NCBI RefSeq assembly: GCF_050003625.1
Contig: NC_134398.1
Location: 76,540,003 to 76,604,002, forward strand
Length of the DNA stretch: 64,000 nt
Reading direction: 5' to 3'
Source: Haematobia irritans
Lineage: Eukaryota; Arthropoda; Insecta; Diptera; Muscidae
Below are positions 1 to 11,236 of the stretch, piece by piece; the stretch's first letter is position 1; each line of letters begins with the position of its first letter. The notes beneath the pieces are model-generated. The model saw nothing but the letters and a program-made list of their open reading frames with translations, was not told where the DNA came from and did not search any database. The position numbers and the translations under genes are program-made.

Positions 1-1290
1 ACTTGCCTTATTGATTGCTTGATCATATGGGCAATTCTCCTCCTCAATCAATAATGCATCTTTGACTTTGGGCTTATTTCCGCAAAGAAGTGAAACATCA
101 TTAAGACTTTGATCGAAGTCGATGAACAAAACGTCTCTACTAATCACAATACGCTGCGTAAGTGGGTCATAGCAACGGTATGCTTTTGACTTCGTATCAA
201 TGCCAAGAAAAACCATTTCTCTAGCTTTGCTGTCTCTTTTGTGAAGGGGTATGGACAAAGCACCTAGATCCAAAAATATGTACATCTTGTACAGATGGTT
301 CTATACCATACCATAACGTATGAGGAGTTGTATTTGTTGTTCTGGTATACACAATATTTTGGATATAATTCGCAGTCGAAATAGCCTCTCCCCAGAATAT
401 ATTATCTAATTGTGCTTCAATAAGCAGACACCTTGCCATCTCAATTAATGCTCGGTTTTTCCTCTCGGCTTTCCCATTTTGTTGGGGACTATATGGGGCA
501 GTGAATTGGCTTTCAATCCCTTCTGACTTGAGAAAGTTTATAAAACTTTTACCAATGTATTCACCCCCTCTATCTGACCGAATAGCCTTTGGTGTCCGCC
601 TAAATTGAGTTTGGCAAAGCTTGACGAAATCTCTGAACGCTTGCTCAACTTCAGATTTTCTCGACAACAGACAAATTGTAGTAAAACCCGAAAAATCATC
701 TATAAACGTGAGAACGTATCTTTTTCCGGACGGCGTTGTTGTTTGCATTGGCCCGCAAATATCAGTGTGAATCAAATTCAAAATTGTACTAGACTTACTC
801 ATTGACAGTTTTGGAAAAGGTTTTCTTGCCATTTTTCCTTTGACGCATGTTTCGCAAATTTCTTTAATACCGCATTCAACCAGCGTAATATTTTTAACCA
901 TTTCACCAGAAACCATTTTTCGTATTGCTTCAGGATCGCGATGTCCTAACTTCCTATGCCAAACATGGATACAGTTGTTATTGTGCTGCAATACCGCATT
1001 TATATTATCTGGTTGCCTTAAAATAAACATGTCATATATAATATCCGCAATGCCGATGTTCTTAGCTCTTTTGTTAATCAAGCAGATATTTTTCTCAAAT
1101 GATACAAAATATCCACTTTTTGTTAACTGCCTTACGGATATAATGTTTCCAACTATACACGGTGCAAATAAAACGTCATGTAAAATTAATTTGTGAACAT
1201 TGCCATTTTTGTCAATAAATTTTACTTCACCAGATCCAATTCCCTTAATGGCAACTCTCTGTCCATTGGCTACCTCGATTTGCTTTTGTA
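1..1290 (-). pseudogene. Copia pol: GAG-pre-integrase and integrase core
   Basis: The frame is open from about 1290 down to 230, then a one-base shift moves the next 75 codons to another frame, where the typical post-core stretch FLGIDTKSKAYRCYDP is read to the window edge. The GAG-pre-integrase domain shows the HH..CxxC zinc site (CIHVWHRKLGH, then CETCVKGK). The core shows the catalytic D in HTDICGP, the second D in RSDRGGEY and the E in PQQNGKAERKN. Integrase would insert the cDNA copy into the genome. Family assignment is firm; loss of function is inferred from the frameshifts. Confidence 0.88.
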
Positions 1291-2190
1291 CGTTTCATCC
1301 AAATTCATAAAAAATTGTTTGTTTCCAACTGCGTGGCGTGTTGCACCCGAATCCACTAACCAACAGCTGTTCATACTTTTACCAAAACCAAACAAGAAAT
1401 CGTTGGACACATTCGGATTTTTCGACTTTTCTTCAAAGGAATTTACTTTGTTAACACCCTTTTCATAGCTTTGTCTTGATTTCCAATTTTTGTATTTGAT
1501 ACAGTTTTTCTTTTGATGTCCAGCCTTTTTGCAGAAATAACATTCACCACCAGTTTTAGCCACAGCCCGCAAAACAGCATCAACACCACCACCACTTGAT
1601 CTCGAACGTCTATCATACTCAGCAATAACACGTTGTTGCACCAATGCAAATGTAACTTCATCCTCCTTGCGTGTTTCTAAAGATGTAATAAGTGTGTCGT
1701 AGCTCTCCGGTAAACTACTGAGCAGCATGGCAGCACTCCATTTATCTGACAAAGACTCCTCTCCAACGTCGCGAAGTTTTGTGAACAAATCGTTCATGGC
1801 ATTAATGTGCACAATTGCATCGCCACCTTCTTCTAATTTCAGGCTGCAAATAGATCTCATTAGGAAAACTTTATTTGTCAGAGTATTTTTCTCGTGATAG
1901 TTTTTCAACGCAAACCACGTTTCTTTTGCAGTTGTTAAATTCCGTATGTGACCAAGCTGATCGTCCATCACCAAAAGCCCAATTGTACCTCTTGCCTCAT
2001 CATCTTTATAATCCCACTCATCAATTTCTGCCTTATTTTGAACTAAACCATTTTCAAGTTTAGCAATTGGACGAGATCCCTCTATGACATGCTTCCACAA
2101 GCCTTGCTTACGTAACAGGAGTTCTAGCTTAAATTTCCAATTGGCATAATTTTCATTGTTAAGCTTTGCAATTTTTGGTTTAGCGTCCAT
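1270..2190 (-). pseudogene. Copia gag with CCHC zinc knuckle, running into protease
   Basis: Open from the methionine at 2190 (MDAKPKIAKLNNENYANW), chosen over an upstream Met at 2238 because Copia gag proteins usually start just before the LNxxNYxxWK motif. A capsid-like UBN2-type domain fills the first 200 residues. The zinc knuckle CYFCKKAGHQKKNC follows, and near the end comes the aspartic protease active site WLVDSGATRH. The frame ends at 1270, a few residues after a one-base slip relative to the protease-integrase continuation. Gag would package element RNA. Confidence 0.87.
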
Positions 2191-2257
2191 TTTATAAAAC
2201 AAAGACTTCTTTAAATTTACTTTAGTTATTTCTTTCAAAATTCTTTAACTTTATTTG

Positions 2258-2270
2258 TTGGCCCATAACC
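2258..2270 (-). promoter_or_regulatory. Copia primer-binding site
   Basis: Minus-strand GGTTATGGGCCAA lies immediately inside the LTR end (...TTCTAACA). As I recall it, Drosophila copia primes reverse transcription with an internal fragment of initiator-Met tRNA, using a closely similar GGTTATGGGCCCAG sequence. Match judged from memory. Confidence 0.7.
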
Positions 2271-2470
2271 TGTTAGAATTAATAATGACCGACAGATCTT
2301 TAGTTGTTAACACAAGCTTTATTGAAACAGAAGTGAGCGCAAAAATTAAAGGAAAATAATGACAGTACAGAATAACGGCATAAAAGAGACGAATGATGAT
2401 AGAGAGCAATTATGACATTTATATATTAGTGTACAAATGATTATTCAAGCTACTATCAGTGATGGTAAAG
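2271..2470 (-). repeat. Copia LTR (one copy; outer end not resolved)
   Basis: Begins on the plus strand with TGTTAGAATTAATAATG at the PBS boundary. The outer end should resemble ...CTAACA, but no clear terminus or target duplication is visible before LINE coding sequence begins near 2474, so the outer boundary is approximate. Confidence 0.6.
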
Positions 2471-2473
2471 TGA

Positions 2474-4000
2474 ATGCAAATAGAACTTCAACAAAAACAC
2501 AGTTGCGTCACAGCGTTGGTTGATGTTGCGGATGATATTTGTTGTTCAATAGATGATGGACTTGTCAGCTGTCTCACGTTATTGGACCACTCTAAAGCGT
2601 TCGACTGTGTGAGCCACGAGATACTGTGTACGAAACTGAAATACTTCTTTAATTTTTCAACAGCTGCTGTCTCACTAATTTCATCCTATTTGCGGCAACG
2701 AGCACAGGCTGTGGAAATTAATGGTACAATCTCCAGACCTTTAACTGTTACTAAGGGTGTACCTCAAGGATCGATATTGGGCCCTCTCCTTTTTTGCCTT
2801 TATATAAATGATCTTCCGAGCTGTCTAAAGTTTTCCAAAAATTCATATATATGCTGATGATGTGCAAATCTACTTGAGTTGTAAAAAATCTGAGTTAACA
2901 GATGGAATCGACAAATTAAATTTGGATCTACTGAACATACATGAATGGGCTACAGAAAACAGTCTACAGATTATTCCACATAAACCAAAACTATTAATCA
3001 TGAGCAATCGTCCACACGTCGTTTCGTCTGATCTACCTGTTAAAGTTGGTAATGAAACCATCGAGAGAGTTAATAAGAATCTGGAATCATTTTTAATTCC
3101 TTATTAACTTGGAAAGATCATGTTTGCACCACTGCTGGGAAAATTTTTGGTATGCTCCGTACTCTTTATCAAACACAATATTTCACACCACTGCACATCC
3201 GCATACTTCTTCCAAAAACGTATTTAATGCCAATAATCCTTTATGGCAGTGAAATGTTTGGTAGTGCTGATGCTTTTAGTAAACGTTGCCTTGAAACAGC
3301 ATACAATGCAATCGTTAGATATGTGTACGGTATCAAATGCTTTGATAGTTGTGCTGCTTACACTAAATGTCTTTATGGTGTAGAATTTGCGCAACTATTA
3401 AACATCAGAATGTTAATTTTGTGTACGGTATCAAATGCTTTGATAGTTGTGCTGCTTACACTAAATGTCTTTATGGTGTAGAATTTGCGCAACTATTAAA
3501 CATCAGAATGTTAATTTTGCTGCAAAAGATTATCTATACCAAAGAACCAAAGTATCTACGCTTTGGGAGATCCACCAGAAGAATTTTAATTATTCCACAA
3601 CAACATCAGGTACTAGTATCTGAATGGCACTTCTTATTCAACGCCGTTCGCCTATGGAACTCTTTACCTGCATCGATTCAATTTATTGGCAATGCTAATA
3701 CATTCAAGAATGCCTTATATGGACATTTTTCTGCCTAACACTAATACTAACCTATACACACTATTTTCATTATACTATCCGTCGCTTTTGCTGCATTTTT
3801 GTTTTCATTTTTTTGTTTTTAATGATTATGATAAAATATTTCTATATTTGCTGTGATTTGTAATTATAATTGTTGATTTGTAATTGTAACTTTAAATGAT
3901 TCGAAATTGTAAATCGTACCAACATTAATCACATACTGTAATTTAAAAGATTTTGTATATCTTGTAGTATGTGAATGAATAAAATAAATAAATAAATAAA
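2474..4000 (+). pseudogene. Non-LTR retrotransposon (Jockey-like) ORF2, RT domain to 3' end
   Basis: Reverse transcriptase of a LINE, 5'-truncated. Motifs in order: SKAFDCVSHEIL, then GVPQGSILGPLLFCLYIND, then after a one-base shift near 2855 the catalytic YADDVQIYL. The C-terminal tail has the fly-LINE signature (VRLWNSLPASIQF near 3655). Breaks are the frameshift at about 2855, another near 3110, and a 98-bp tandem duplication at 3323-3518. The 3' UTR ends in an (AATA)n tail at about 3978-4002, which is the natural LINE terminus. The Copia element abuts its 5' side. Confidence 0.85.
3323..3518 (+). repeat. 98-bp perfect tandem duplication inside the LINE
   Basis: Bases 3323-3420 and 3421-3518 are identical by eye, starting GTGTACGGTATCAAATGC. 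Because 98 is not a multiple of three, the second copy shifts the frame and produces two overlapping partial reading frames over the same protein segment. Confidence 0.9.
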
Positions 4001-4039
4001 TAAGACGTCTGTAAGTCAATTAGTTTGTGAGATAGAGCG

Positions 4040-4180
4040 TCTTTTGTGAAGCAAGAAAAAAGTGTTGTTCCACCAAGACAACGCACCGTGCCACAAGTCA
4101 TTGAGAACGATGGCAAAAATTCATGAATTGGCTTCGAATTGCTTCCCCACCCACCGTATTCCCAGATCTGGTATAGAAAT
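4040..4180 (+). pseudogene. mariner transposase fragment
   Basis: Encodes the hallmark mariner block LFHQDNAPCHKSLRTMAKIHE, containing the second catalytic Asp. A one-base deletion just after it shifts the HPPYSPDL region into another frame. Only about 45 codons remain, with no start or inverted repeats nearby. Confidence 0.8.
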
Positions 4181-4300
4181 AAAATGTATAGAAATAAATG
4201 TATAGTATGTATAGAAATAAAATGTTAATAAAATTTTATATAGAAATAAAATTTGACAACATTTTTTATAGAAATAAAATTTTGACAAAACATTTTGTGG
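4168..4300 (+). repeat. Degenerate 'tatagaaataaaat' tandem repeat
   Basis: At least five diverged copies of a tatagaaataaaattt(tgaca) unit lie directly downstream of the mariner scrap. I recall this unit as abundant in muscoid fly DNA next to mariner remnants. It continues as unremarkable AT-rich sequence to about 4548, in which I see nothing else. Confidence 0.7.
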
Positions 4301-4548
4301 ATAAGAAAAAAAGCCACCGGTTGCAGTTCTCTGGTCCACACAGCTAAGGCTCAACGAAGTATGTCAAACCAACATTTATTTATATTTAAATATTTTTGTA
4401 TTACGGTATTACACTTTCGTCTGTTTTTATGCGTTTAAACATATTGAAGCTATCAACCAAAAATATTCTCGGATATTTATGGTAAATAAGTACCATCTGC
4501 GCTATCCGGCGGTTTTAAACAATATTTTATATAAATGCATTGATCAGC

Positions 4549-4716
4549 TATAATGCGCGCATTCGAGACTGTTGTTGTACGTAGTACATTATTGTACTCT
4601 AGTACATGTAATGACATTATGGTTCATATATATGAGCCTATCATTATTCATTATTTTTTATGATGTTATGAAAAGCAAAAATGTTGTCCAAAATGGTCTC
4701 GAATGCGCGAGTTATA
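4549..4716. mobile_element. Small inverted-repeat (MITE-like) element
   Basis: A 168-bp segment bounded by 21-base inverted repeats: TATAATGCGCGCATTCGAGAC at 4549-4569 against the complement of 4696-4716, with two mismatches and a perfect 14-base core (CGCGCATTCGAGAC). No coding capacity. Superfamily unknown; the terminal TATA could hide a TA target duplication. Confidence 0.6.
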
Positions 4717-5143
4717 CGACGCAGCCAGTTATACCGGCTGTGCCAGTTATGAGTAATAAAATACACCGGGATTTGTGTTGATTTTTTAAATGTTCTTTAT
4801 TGACTGAGTGTACTCTTTTCTTACTTAACTTTTTAATACTTCCAAGCAAATCAAAATTTGCTGACATTAAATTATGGTTCTTTAATAATTCTTTAGAATT
4901 GGATACATCAATTCTTTGCAATATAAGAAAGATTTACCAATATTGTCTAATAATTGAAATGAGTAGATCGTAGATAAAAGGAACTTAAGAGGATGTGCAA
5001 ATCCTCCTTTCTGTGTCCGGCTGTTTAAAATTGTTTTGTATTAACTATTTTTTTTCCTAAATATGTTCTAAGCAGCTTATTATATTTGTTAAAAATTTTA
5101 ATTTGTTAATATCGAAAAAAAAAGAAGACAGTACACATAATCT
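4717..5143. other. No gene recognised
   Basis: AT-rich sequence with short, low-complexity reading frames on both strands. A 69-codon minus-strand frame (4712-4921) resembles nothing I know. Confidence 0.5.
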
Positions 5144-5710
5144 CAGTCCCGTGGTGTGTCCAAAGCAGACATAGCAAAAGAAAACGTGCTTAGTATGTAT
5201 GTAAATATCAAAAATCTTTAATTTCATTAAAATGAATTTATGCATATCATATCACTTCAAATCACATATACTCTTTTTTGATTAAATTAATTTAAAGGAA
5301 TTATAAAAATCATTGACTTTTGTCCGGAACAAATTCTCTCAGTCCCGTGCTTGGTGTGGTTTTCTGCTTTAAAAAAAGGTAACCACCGTTATGTGCAATT
5401 TGTAGTGTTTCTCTCGCGCTGAAGTTTTGTTCTCATTGAAGGTTCTAGAATTATTTTCGTCGGAGTGGTCGCAGTCAGTGCTTGTTCCGTAAAGTTATAA
5501 GTGCCGTGGAAAGTGTTATTTTTCTTTTGAATAAATTAAATTATTATTAACATACAATTAAGCTACCGCATTAAGCTTACAGCATTTAAGTTTGCTATTT
5601 ATTTACAACTATATATGTATTTTTGATAGTTTTAAGCCAAAAATACGTAATTTTTATCAGTCCCGTGGTTAAGTTACTAGCCACGGGACTGAATGAGTAC
5701 CACGGGACTG
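5144..5710. repeat. Cluster of five CAGTCCCGTGG motifs, both orientations
   Basis: CAGTCCCGTGG occurs at 5144-5154, 5340-5350 (last base C), and 5658-5668; its complement CCACGGGACTG is at 5681-5691 and 5700-5710. The last three lie within 53 bases, as one forward and two reverse copies. The cluster ends about 90 bases before the start of the charged ORF at 5802. Repeated, mixed-orientation 11-mers upstream of a transposon-like ORF suggest subterminal transposase-binding sites or terminal inverted repeats. Function is inferred. Confidence 0.6.
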
Positions 5711-5801
5711 ATATTTTCATACAAAAAGTATGTATATGTATATTTAAACATATTTTTATACTTATTTATTTTATAATGATAACTTTAATTAAAGCTCTAA
5801 A

Positions 5802-6505
5802 ATGGCTCCAACAAAATCTGCAGCTGAAAAACGAAAAGTTAAGGCAGAGAAGGAAAGGCTACGTCGGCAAAATATTCGCGACGACCCAATAAAAAAAGAG
5901 GCTCAAAGAGAAAAAGAGAGGAGGACGCAAAAAAAAAGGCACACAATTTACGAAAAAGCATTAATGATATGACTCCACGTGAAAAACGAGCACAAAGAAA
6001 ATTGTGGAAAGGCTATTCAAGAACGCACAAAAACAAAAAGAAAGAAGCGGAAAAGCTATTGAGCAACGAAAATAAATTCATAGAAACAACTACACCACCA
6101 GGAACTGTCCCCGTTGAACCAATTCGCGAACCAAATAATATCGAAGTCAAGAGGTATAATTTAATTGTCGACAACTACAAACTATTGCCAACAAAAATTA
6201 TGCGTAACAGGATATCGTTGAATAAAAAGAAAAAGAAAGGCTCCGGAATAAAAGCACTAATACAACATTTTTTGCAGCTGTTTTGACTGTCCAAAATCCT
6301 GCGTACACTATGAGTTAGGAAGTCTCGATTATAACAAAACTGCTTTATCAGACGAGTGTAATGTCTCAAGCGAAGACGATTCAGACGATGAAGTATGCTT
6401 ACGGATAGTGCAACAAAAAGAGCGTCTTAGGTATCACAATGTGTACAGCTCTGATGAAGAACTAACTCAGACAAAGTATCAGAAAAATGCCAGTCTGATT
6501 TGAAG
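5802..6505 (+). pseudogene. Highly charged ORF of a transposon-like gene, frameshifted
   Basis: Starts at 5802 with MAPTKSAAEKRKVKAEKERL, a Lys/Arg/Glu-rich coil. A run of nine A's near 5930-5938 shifts the frame; the second frame, with TPREKRAQRKLWKGYSR, runs to 6286. A third, overlapping segment (about 6279-6505) reads CFDCPKSCVHYELGSLDYN then an acidic SSEDDSDDE stretch and a stop. The start (SAAEKR...) and the PREKRxQRKxW motif recall large uncharacterised ORFs of arthropod mobile elements; the central catalytic part is missing. Superfamily not recognised. It could also be exons of a degenerate host gene. Confidence 0.5.
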
Positions 6506-6570
6506 GACGAAGAGTTCACGAAACGATTCTGATATTTTTTATTTTTATAGCACAAAGGATATTATAATTA

Positions 6571-6632
6571 GAGGGAAGTTCACCACTGTGGTATCAAAAT
6601 GTACTGAATAGTCTAAGTGAGACTGAAATATA
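6571..6632 (+). repeat. 3' fragment of the tRNA-derived SINE
   Basis: gaagttcaccactgtggtat and the following ctgaatagtctaagtgag match the 3' part of the complete SINEs at 30783 and 58876. Head and (CCTAA)n tail are absent. It lies about 130 bases from the METTL17 exon 2 splice donor, on the intron side. Confidence 0.8.
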
Positions 6633-6766
6633 TTTACTTTATGAAAAATATATACCAAACATATAAGTAATGCGAATAAAAACGCTAATAAATTGTTATA
6701 CTATTGCAGAATACATATTTGAATATAACTTCCGATACTATTTTATATTTAAATGTAAGTACTTAC

Positions 6767-7811
6767 AGGGGCAAATACATGACCAACCAATCTATGGTCT
6801 TCGAGTGATAAAATTAAATCCCTTGCTTCATTGACTAATTGTGATCCACGTCTGGAGCCTTCCTCCACAACGACAAGATATCCATCGCATTTTTTCCACA
6901 AATTAAGTATAACTTCCTGGCGGTTGCGAGCGCTTGGCAATTCGAACAATGAATATGATACCAATATTAAATCATATTTTGTCTAGAAACAAGTTTAAAA
7001 TTAATTTCCATGTAAATTCATATCAAGTCCTTACCTCCAAGTTAGGAAGAAATTGACGGTAAAACACATTTCTTAGAGTACTATGTTGGTTTTCATTTCC
7101 CCCTTTTAATATCAACTCGGATAAATCATTCATTTCACGAGAACTATCTATATTGTAATATTCATATATGGAGTCTTTCCATAAACCGCTTGCGGCCCAC
7201 ATTCCTGTTCCAACACCAGAACCAAAATCAAGAAAACTTTGTGGCTGAAAATCAGAGTCCCTGTATTTTATTTCACGAATTATACGCATCAGAACCGAGT
7301 ATTCCAAAGGTCCTCTTCCCAGTGCATAAACAATAGCTTCATAAGGTCCATATTTAACAGGTTTCCATGCAAACGTTCGTTCTTTCATTCTTCTTATAAT
7401 TAATTGTTCTTTGCGTCGCTCCAATTTCTTCATTCCATATTCATCGAGTTTTGCATGTTGCTCCGGAGACATGATTTTATCAAGTTCCTCCTTTATGGTT
7501 TGAATAGTTTTATTAACTTCAAAATCTTCCACAGGAGGATGTCGTGATGCAATGAACTGATTTAATTTTTTACAGTCATCCATCAGTTTCTTAACAGGGT
7601 AATCTCCAACTTCTCTTACTAATGACTTCTGCACTACAGCCGGTAGTTCATAACGTTTAAATTGTGTAATACCGGGATGACGCCTGGGATTTGTATCTTC
7701 ACCCAAAATAGATTCATCAAGCTGTACCGCTATCTTACATATCTTACGTATAGCTTGCTTTGCTGTTAATATGTTAAGCGTGGTTACAATATTCTTTCCA
7801 GACAGGTTCAT
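6767..7811 (-). CDS. METTL17: METTL17-like mitochondrial ribosome assembly methyltransferase-like protein (first two coding exons)
   Basis: Two minus-strand exons: 7811-7035 (259 codons from MNLSGKNIVT) and 6982-6767, separated by a 52-base intron (GTAAGG...TTTCTAG, phase 0). The product belongs to the Rsm22/METTL17 family, which binds S-adenosylmethionine and an Fe-S cluster and is needed for mitochondrial small-subunit assembly. The SAM motif is FLDFGSGVGTGMWA at residues 193-206; exon 2 adds the family motifs LVSYSLFELP and VVVEEGSRRGSQLV. Exon 2 ends at a donor GTAAGT right after HVFAP, exactly where the family continues into the cysteine-rich segment that holds the Fe-S cluster. No exon encoding those cysteines is seen between 6766 and 1, where transposons fill the space, so the gene either continues beyond the window through a long intron or is truncated. 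The N terminus is expected to target mitochondria. Confidence 0.88.
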
Positions 7812-8283
7812 GCTATATCAAATGATTTAGTGTCCTTCAGTCAAATTCACAGTAAAATGTCGGTGTGATTTTTAGGCAATATTAACCACTCTGAGCGTCA
7901 GCTGTTACCATAACTAAAAAATCTATAGGTGTCTCACACATAGACCAAGGAAGGTATAGACAACGAATGTGAATTCACAGCGCTGTAATTTGTCTGTAGA
8001 TGGCTCTTTTTCGTCTGCAATTGAGTGATTTTTAAATTTGCCTTTAATATGTTTTCTTTATTTTGTTCTTTTGATGAAACACCAAATATTGGAAAAACAT
8101 GTAAAACTCTATACATCCACATCTTTTTTGTAATGCAAATTGACTGATTTGTACGGTAATTCTCGTTTTCCAAAAAGAAATTGAGTCACTTGACTGCCCA
8201 ATTGAGTGGAATGACTGCGCACTGCAAATAAACAACACCATGGTGAATTATCAAGGTATGTCTCTATTTTAATTGGTCTATGT
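7812..8283. other. Upstream flank of METTL17, no gene recognised
   Basis: Contains the 5' side of METTL17, where a promoter would be expected, but I see no clear TATA or initiator. Short minus-strand frames here are uninformative. Confidence 0.4.

Positions 8284-9378
<1,095 letters not shown>

Positions 9379-9416
<38 letters not shown>
9379..9416. repeat. (TA)19 tract
   Basis: Simple TA repeat between element A and the gypsy LTR, the apparent insertion target of the gypsy element. Confidence 0.95.
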
Positions 9417-9420
<4 letters not shown>

Positions 9421-10019
9421 ACGTTTTTATATTTAGGCGTTTTTAATTACCCGACAATTAAAACACAGTTCTTTTAAATAACGACAATCTACAATTTATT
9501 TACTATGACTTCACACTTTACAATTCGTTCACACTGAAGTTATTCGTTTGACGCTTTAATTAAGACTCACCCGCAAGCAGCATGCGAGCGCTTTTATATA
9601 TGACGGTGTGGCAATACGACAACATTCTGGTAGCACTACAATATTCTGGCAACGCCAGAACATTCTTAGACAATGCTAGAAGGATCTACGACCATTAAGT
9701 AATTCGTCTGGTGGCTGCCAAACACATACACACTCACATAGATATATGCTCGCATTACTACAACAACAATGACAATAGACAATGAGATGAAATGAGAAAG
9801 CAAAATAACAAAGCAAAGGGGTTGTTATTCTATGAGAGAGTAAGAACTAACATTTCGGTAAGCAAACAAAAGAACATAAAAGAAATTCAGGAAAATACTA
9901 GAAAATGAATAGATGATTCCAACAAGTGATAGCGAAATTTTATCGTTACAATTTTAAATTTTAAATTAACGGAAACTAATTTAAATAAACTTATATCTAT
10001 AATTATCAAATTCGTAACA
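9417..10019 (-). repeat. Gypsy 3' LTR
   Basis: TGTTACGTTTTTATATTTAG to ...CAAATTCGTAACA, 603 bp, terminal TGTTA/TAACA inverted repeat. Nearly identical to 12927-13529. Confidence 0.95.
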
Positions 10020-10036
10020 CTGCCTCCCGCTTAAGC
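10020..10036 (-). promoter_or_regulatory. Gypsy polypurine tract
   Basis: Minus-strand AAGCGGGAGGCAG directly precedes the 3' LTR TGTTACG, the usual place and composition for plus-strand priming. Confidence 0.75.
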
Positions 10037-11236
10037 CTGTTCGTCCCGAACAGGCACAGAACCTGTTCCGTAAGGAGCCAATCGTTCCAGATGTACAACT
10101 TTCATCTTTGATCTAGGGCTGTCGTCCTTCTGAATCCGGTATACAACATCATTGATCTTCTTGATGACTTTGTATGGGCCTTCCCACTGTGTTTGCAGTT
10201 TAGGACACAATCCTTTCTTTCGTTGCGGGTTAAATAGCAGAACCAATTCTTCTTCTTGGAAGCCTTCAGTATTTACAGCACGATCGTATCTCGCCTTCAT
10301 TCTGTTGCTGACCATTTTTATTTTGTTGCGCACTGATTCGTGAACTTCACCGAAAGTGTTTGGGATGTCGTTTCTGTTTTCTTCCATGGCGAGTTCATTA
10401 GGTTTAGCACCGAATATCAGATCACCAGGCAACTTCAACTCAGTTCCGAATAGAACATTGGCAGGTGTTCGAGAGGTGGAATCATGAATGGCAGATCTAT
10501 ACGACAGCAAAAACTTTGGTATATGCTCGTCCCAGTCCCTCTGGCCGTTGTCCACTACTTTTCGAAGATGTTCCTCCAGAGTGCGATTAAACCTTTCTAC
10601 CATGCCATCGGATTGTGGATGTAATGGTGTAGTCCTCGTTTTCTTGATACCAAGGGATTCACACATCTCTTTGAATATGGCCGATTCAAAATTTCTTCCC
10701 TGGTCTGAGTGAATCTCGGACGGCACACCGTAGCGACATATCCAGTTTTTGTTGACAACATCCACAATCGTTTTTGCTTCTTGGTTTGGAATTGCATACA
10801 CCTCCGGCCATTTGCTGAAGTAATCCATGACCACAAGGACATAACGGTTTCCAGAATCACTTACTGGGAAAGGGCCTGCCACGTCCATTTCTATTCTTTC
10901 AAACGGGGCTCCTGGTCTATATTCTTGCATAGGACCTCGACTTTTCCTTGTTGGACCTTTCGCCTTCATGCACTTCTCGCAATTGGCTACCCATTCAGCA
11001 ATTGATTTCTGGCATCCAACCCAGTAGAATCGTTGCTTCACTTTCTCGGCGGTTTTGGTTATTCCCAGATGACCTCCACTGGGACCATTATGGAACTCCG
11101 CCAAAACATCTCTTATTTTGGAATCTGGAACGATGATCAAATTTCGGCTGCTCTTGCCATCTTCGCTTTCCCATTTACGTTGCAGGGATCCATTGACTAG
11201 AACTAAACTATCCCATTGAGCCCAGTATGCTTTCAT
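10031..11236 (-). CDS. Gypsy integrase
   Basis: 401 codons, intact. Residues 49-89 hold the HH-CC zinc site (H49, H56, C86, C89). The core has D118 (IEMDVAGPF), D178 (IHSDQGRNF) and E214 (MVERFNRT), a DD35E spacing. The C-terminal region ends with a GPY/F-type module (WEGPYKVIKKINDVVY). The first Met overlaps the end of the gag frame by four bases; a one-base shift separates the upstream pol remnant from this frame. It would integrate cDNA, but the element cannot make cDNA itself. Confidence 0.9.
   Translation of the reverse strand: MKAYWAQWDSLVLVNGSLQRKWESEDGKSSRNLIIVPDSKIRDVLAEFHNGPSGGHLGITKTAEKVKQRFYWVGCQKSIAEWVANCEKCMKAKGPTRKSRGPMQEYRPGAPFERIEMDVAGPFPVSDSGNRYVLVVMDYFSKWPEVYAIPNQEAKTIVDVVNKNWICRYGVPSEIHSDQGRNFESAIFKEMCESLGIKKTRTTPLHPQSDGMVERFNRTLEEHLRKVVDNGQRDWDEHIPKFLLSYRSAIHDSTSRTPANVLFGTELKLPGDLIFGAKPNELAMEENRNDIPNTFGEVHESVRNKIKMVSNRMKARYDRAVNTEGFQEEELVLLFNPQRKKGLCPKLQTQWEGPYKVIKKINDVVYRIQKDDSPRSKMKVVHLERLAPYGTGSVPVRDEQA

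Larger units (their letters stand above)
1..2470 (-). mobile_element. Copia (Ty1/copia) LTR retrotransposon, partial, runs off left edge
   Basis: Read on the minus strand, this holds one LTR, a primer-binding site, gag with a zinc knuckle, the aspartic protease and the integrase, in the pre-integrase/integrase order that defines Copia rather than gypsy elements. RT, RNase H and the 3' LTR would lie left of base 1. The reading frame is broken near 1290 and again near 230, so this copy is dead. It sits directly against the RT domain of a LINE that starts around 2474, which it may have interrupted or truncated. Confidence 0.9.

Noticed and set aside
4121..4354. 77-codon minus-strand frame
   Set aside because: Antisense of the mariner scrap and the tatagaaataaaat repeat.
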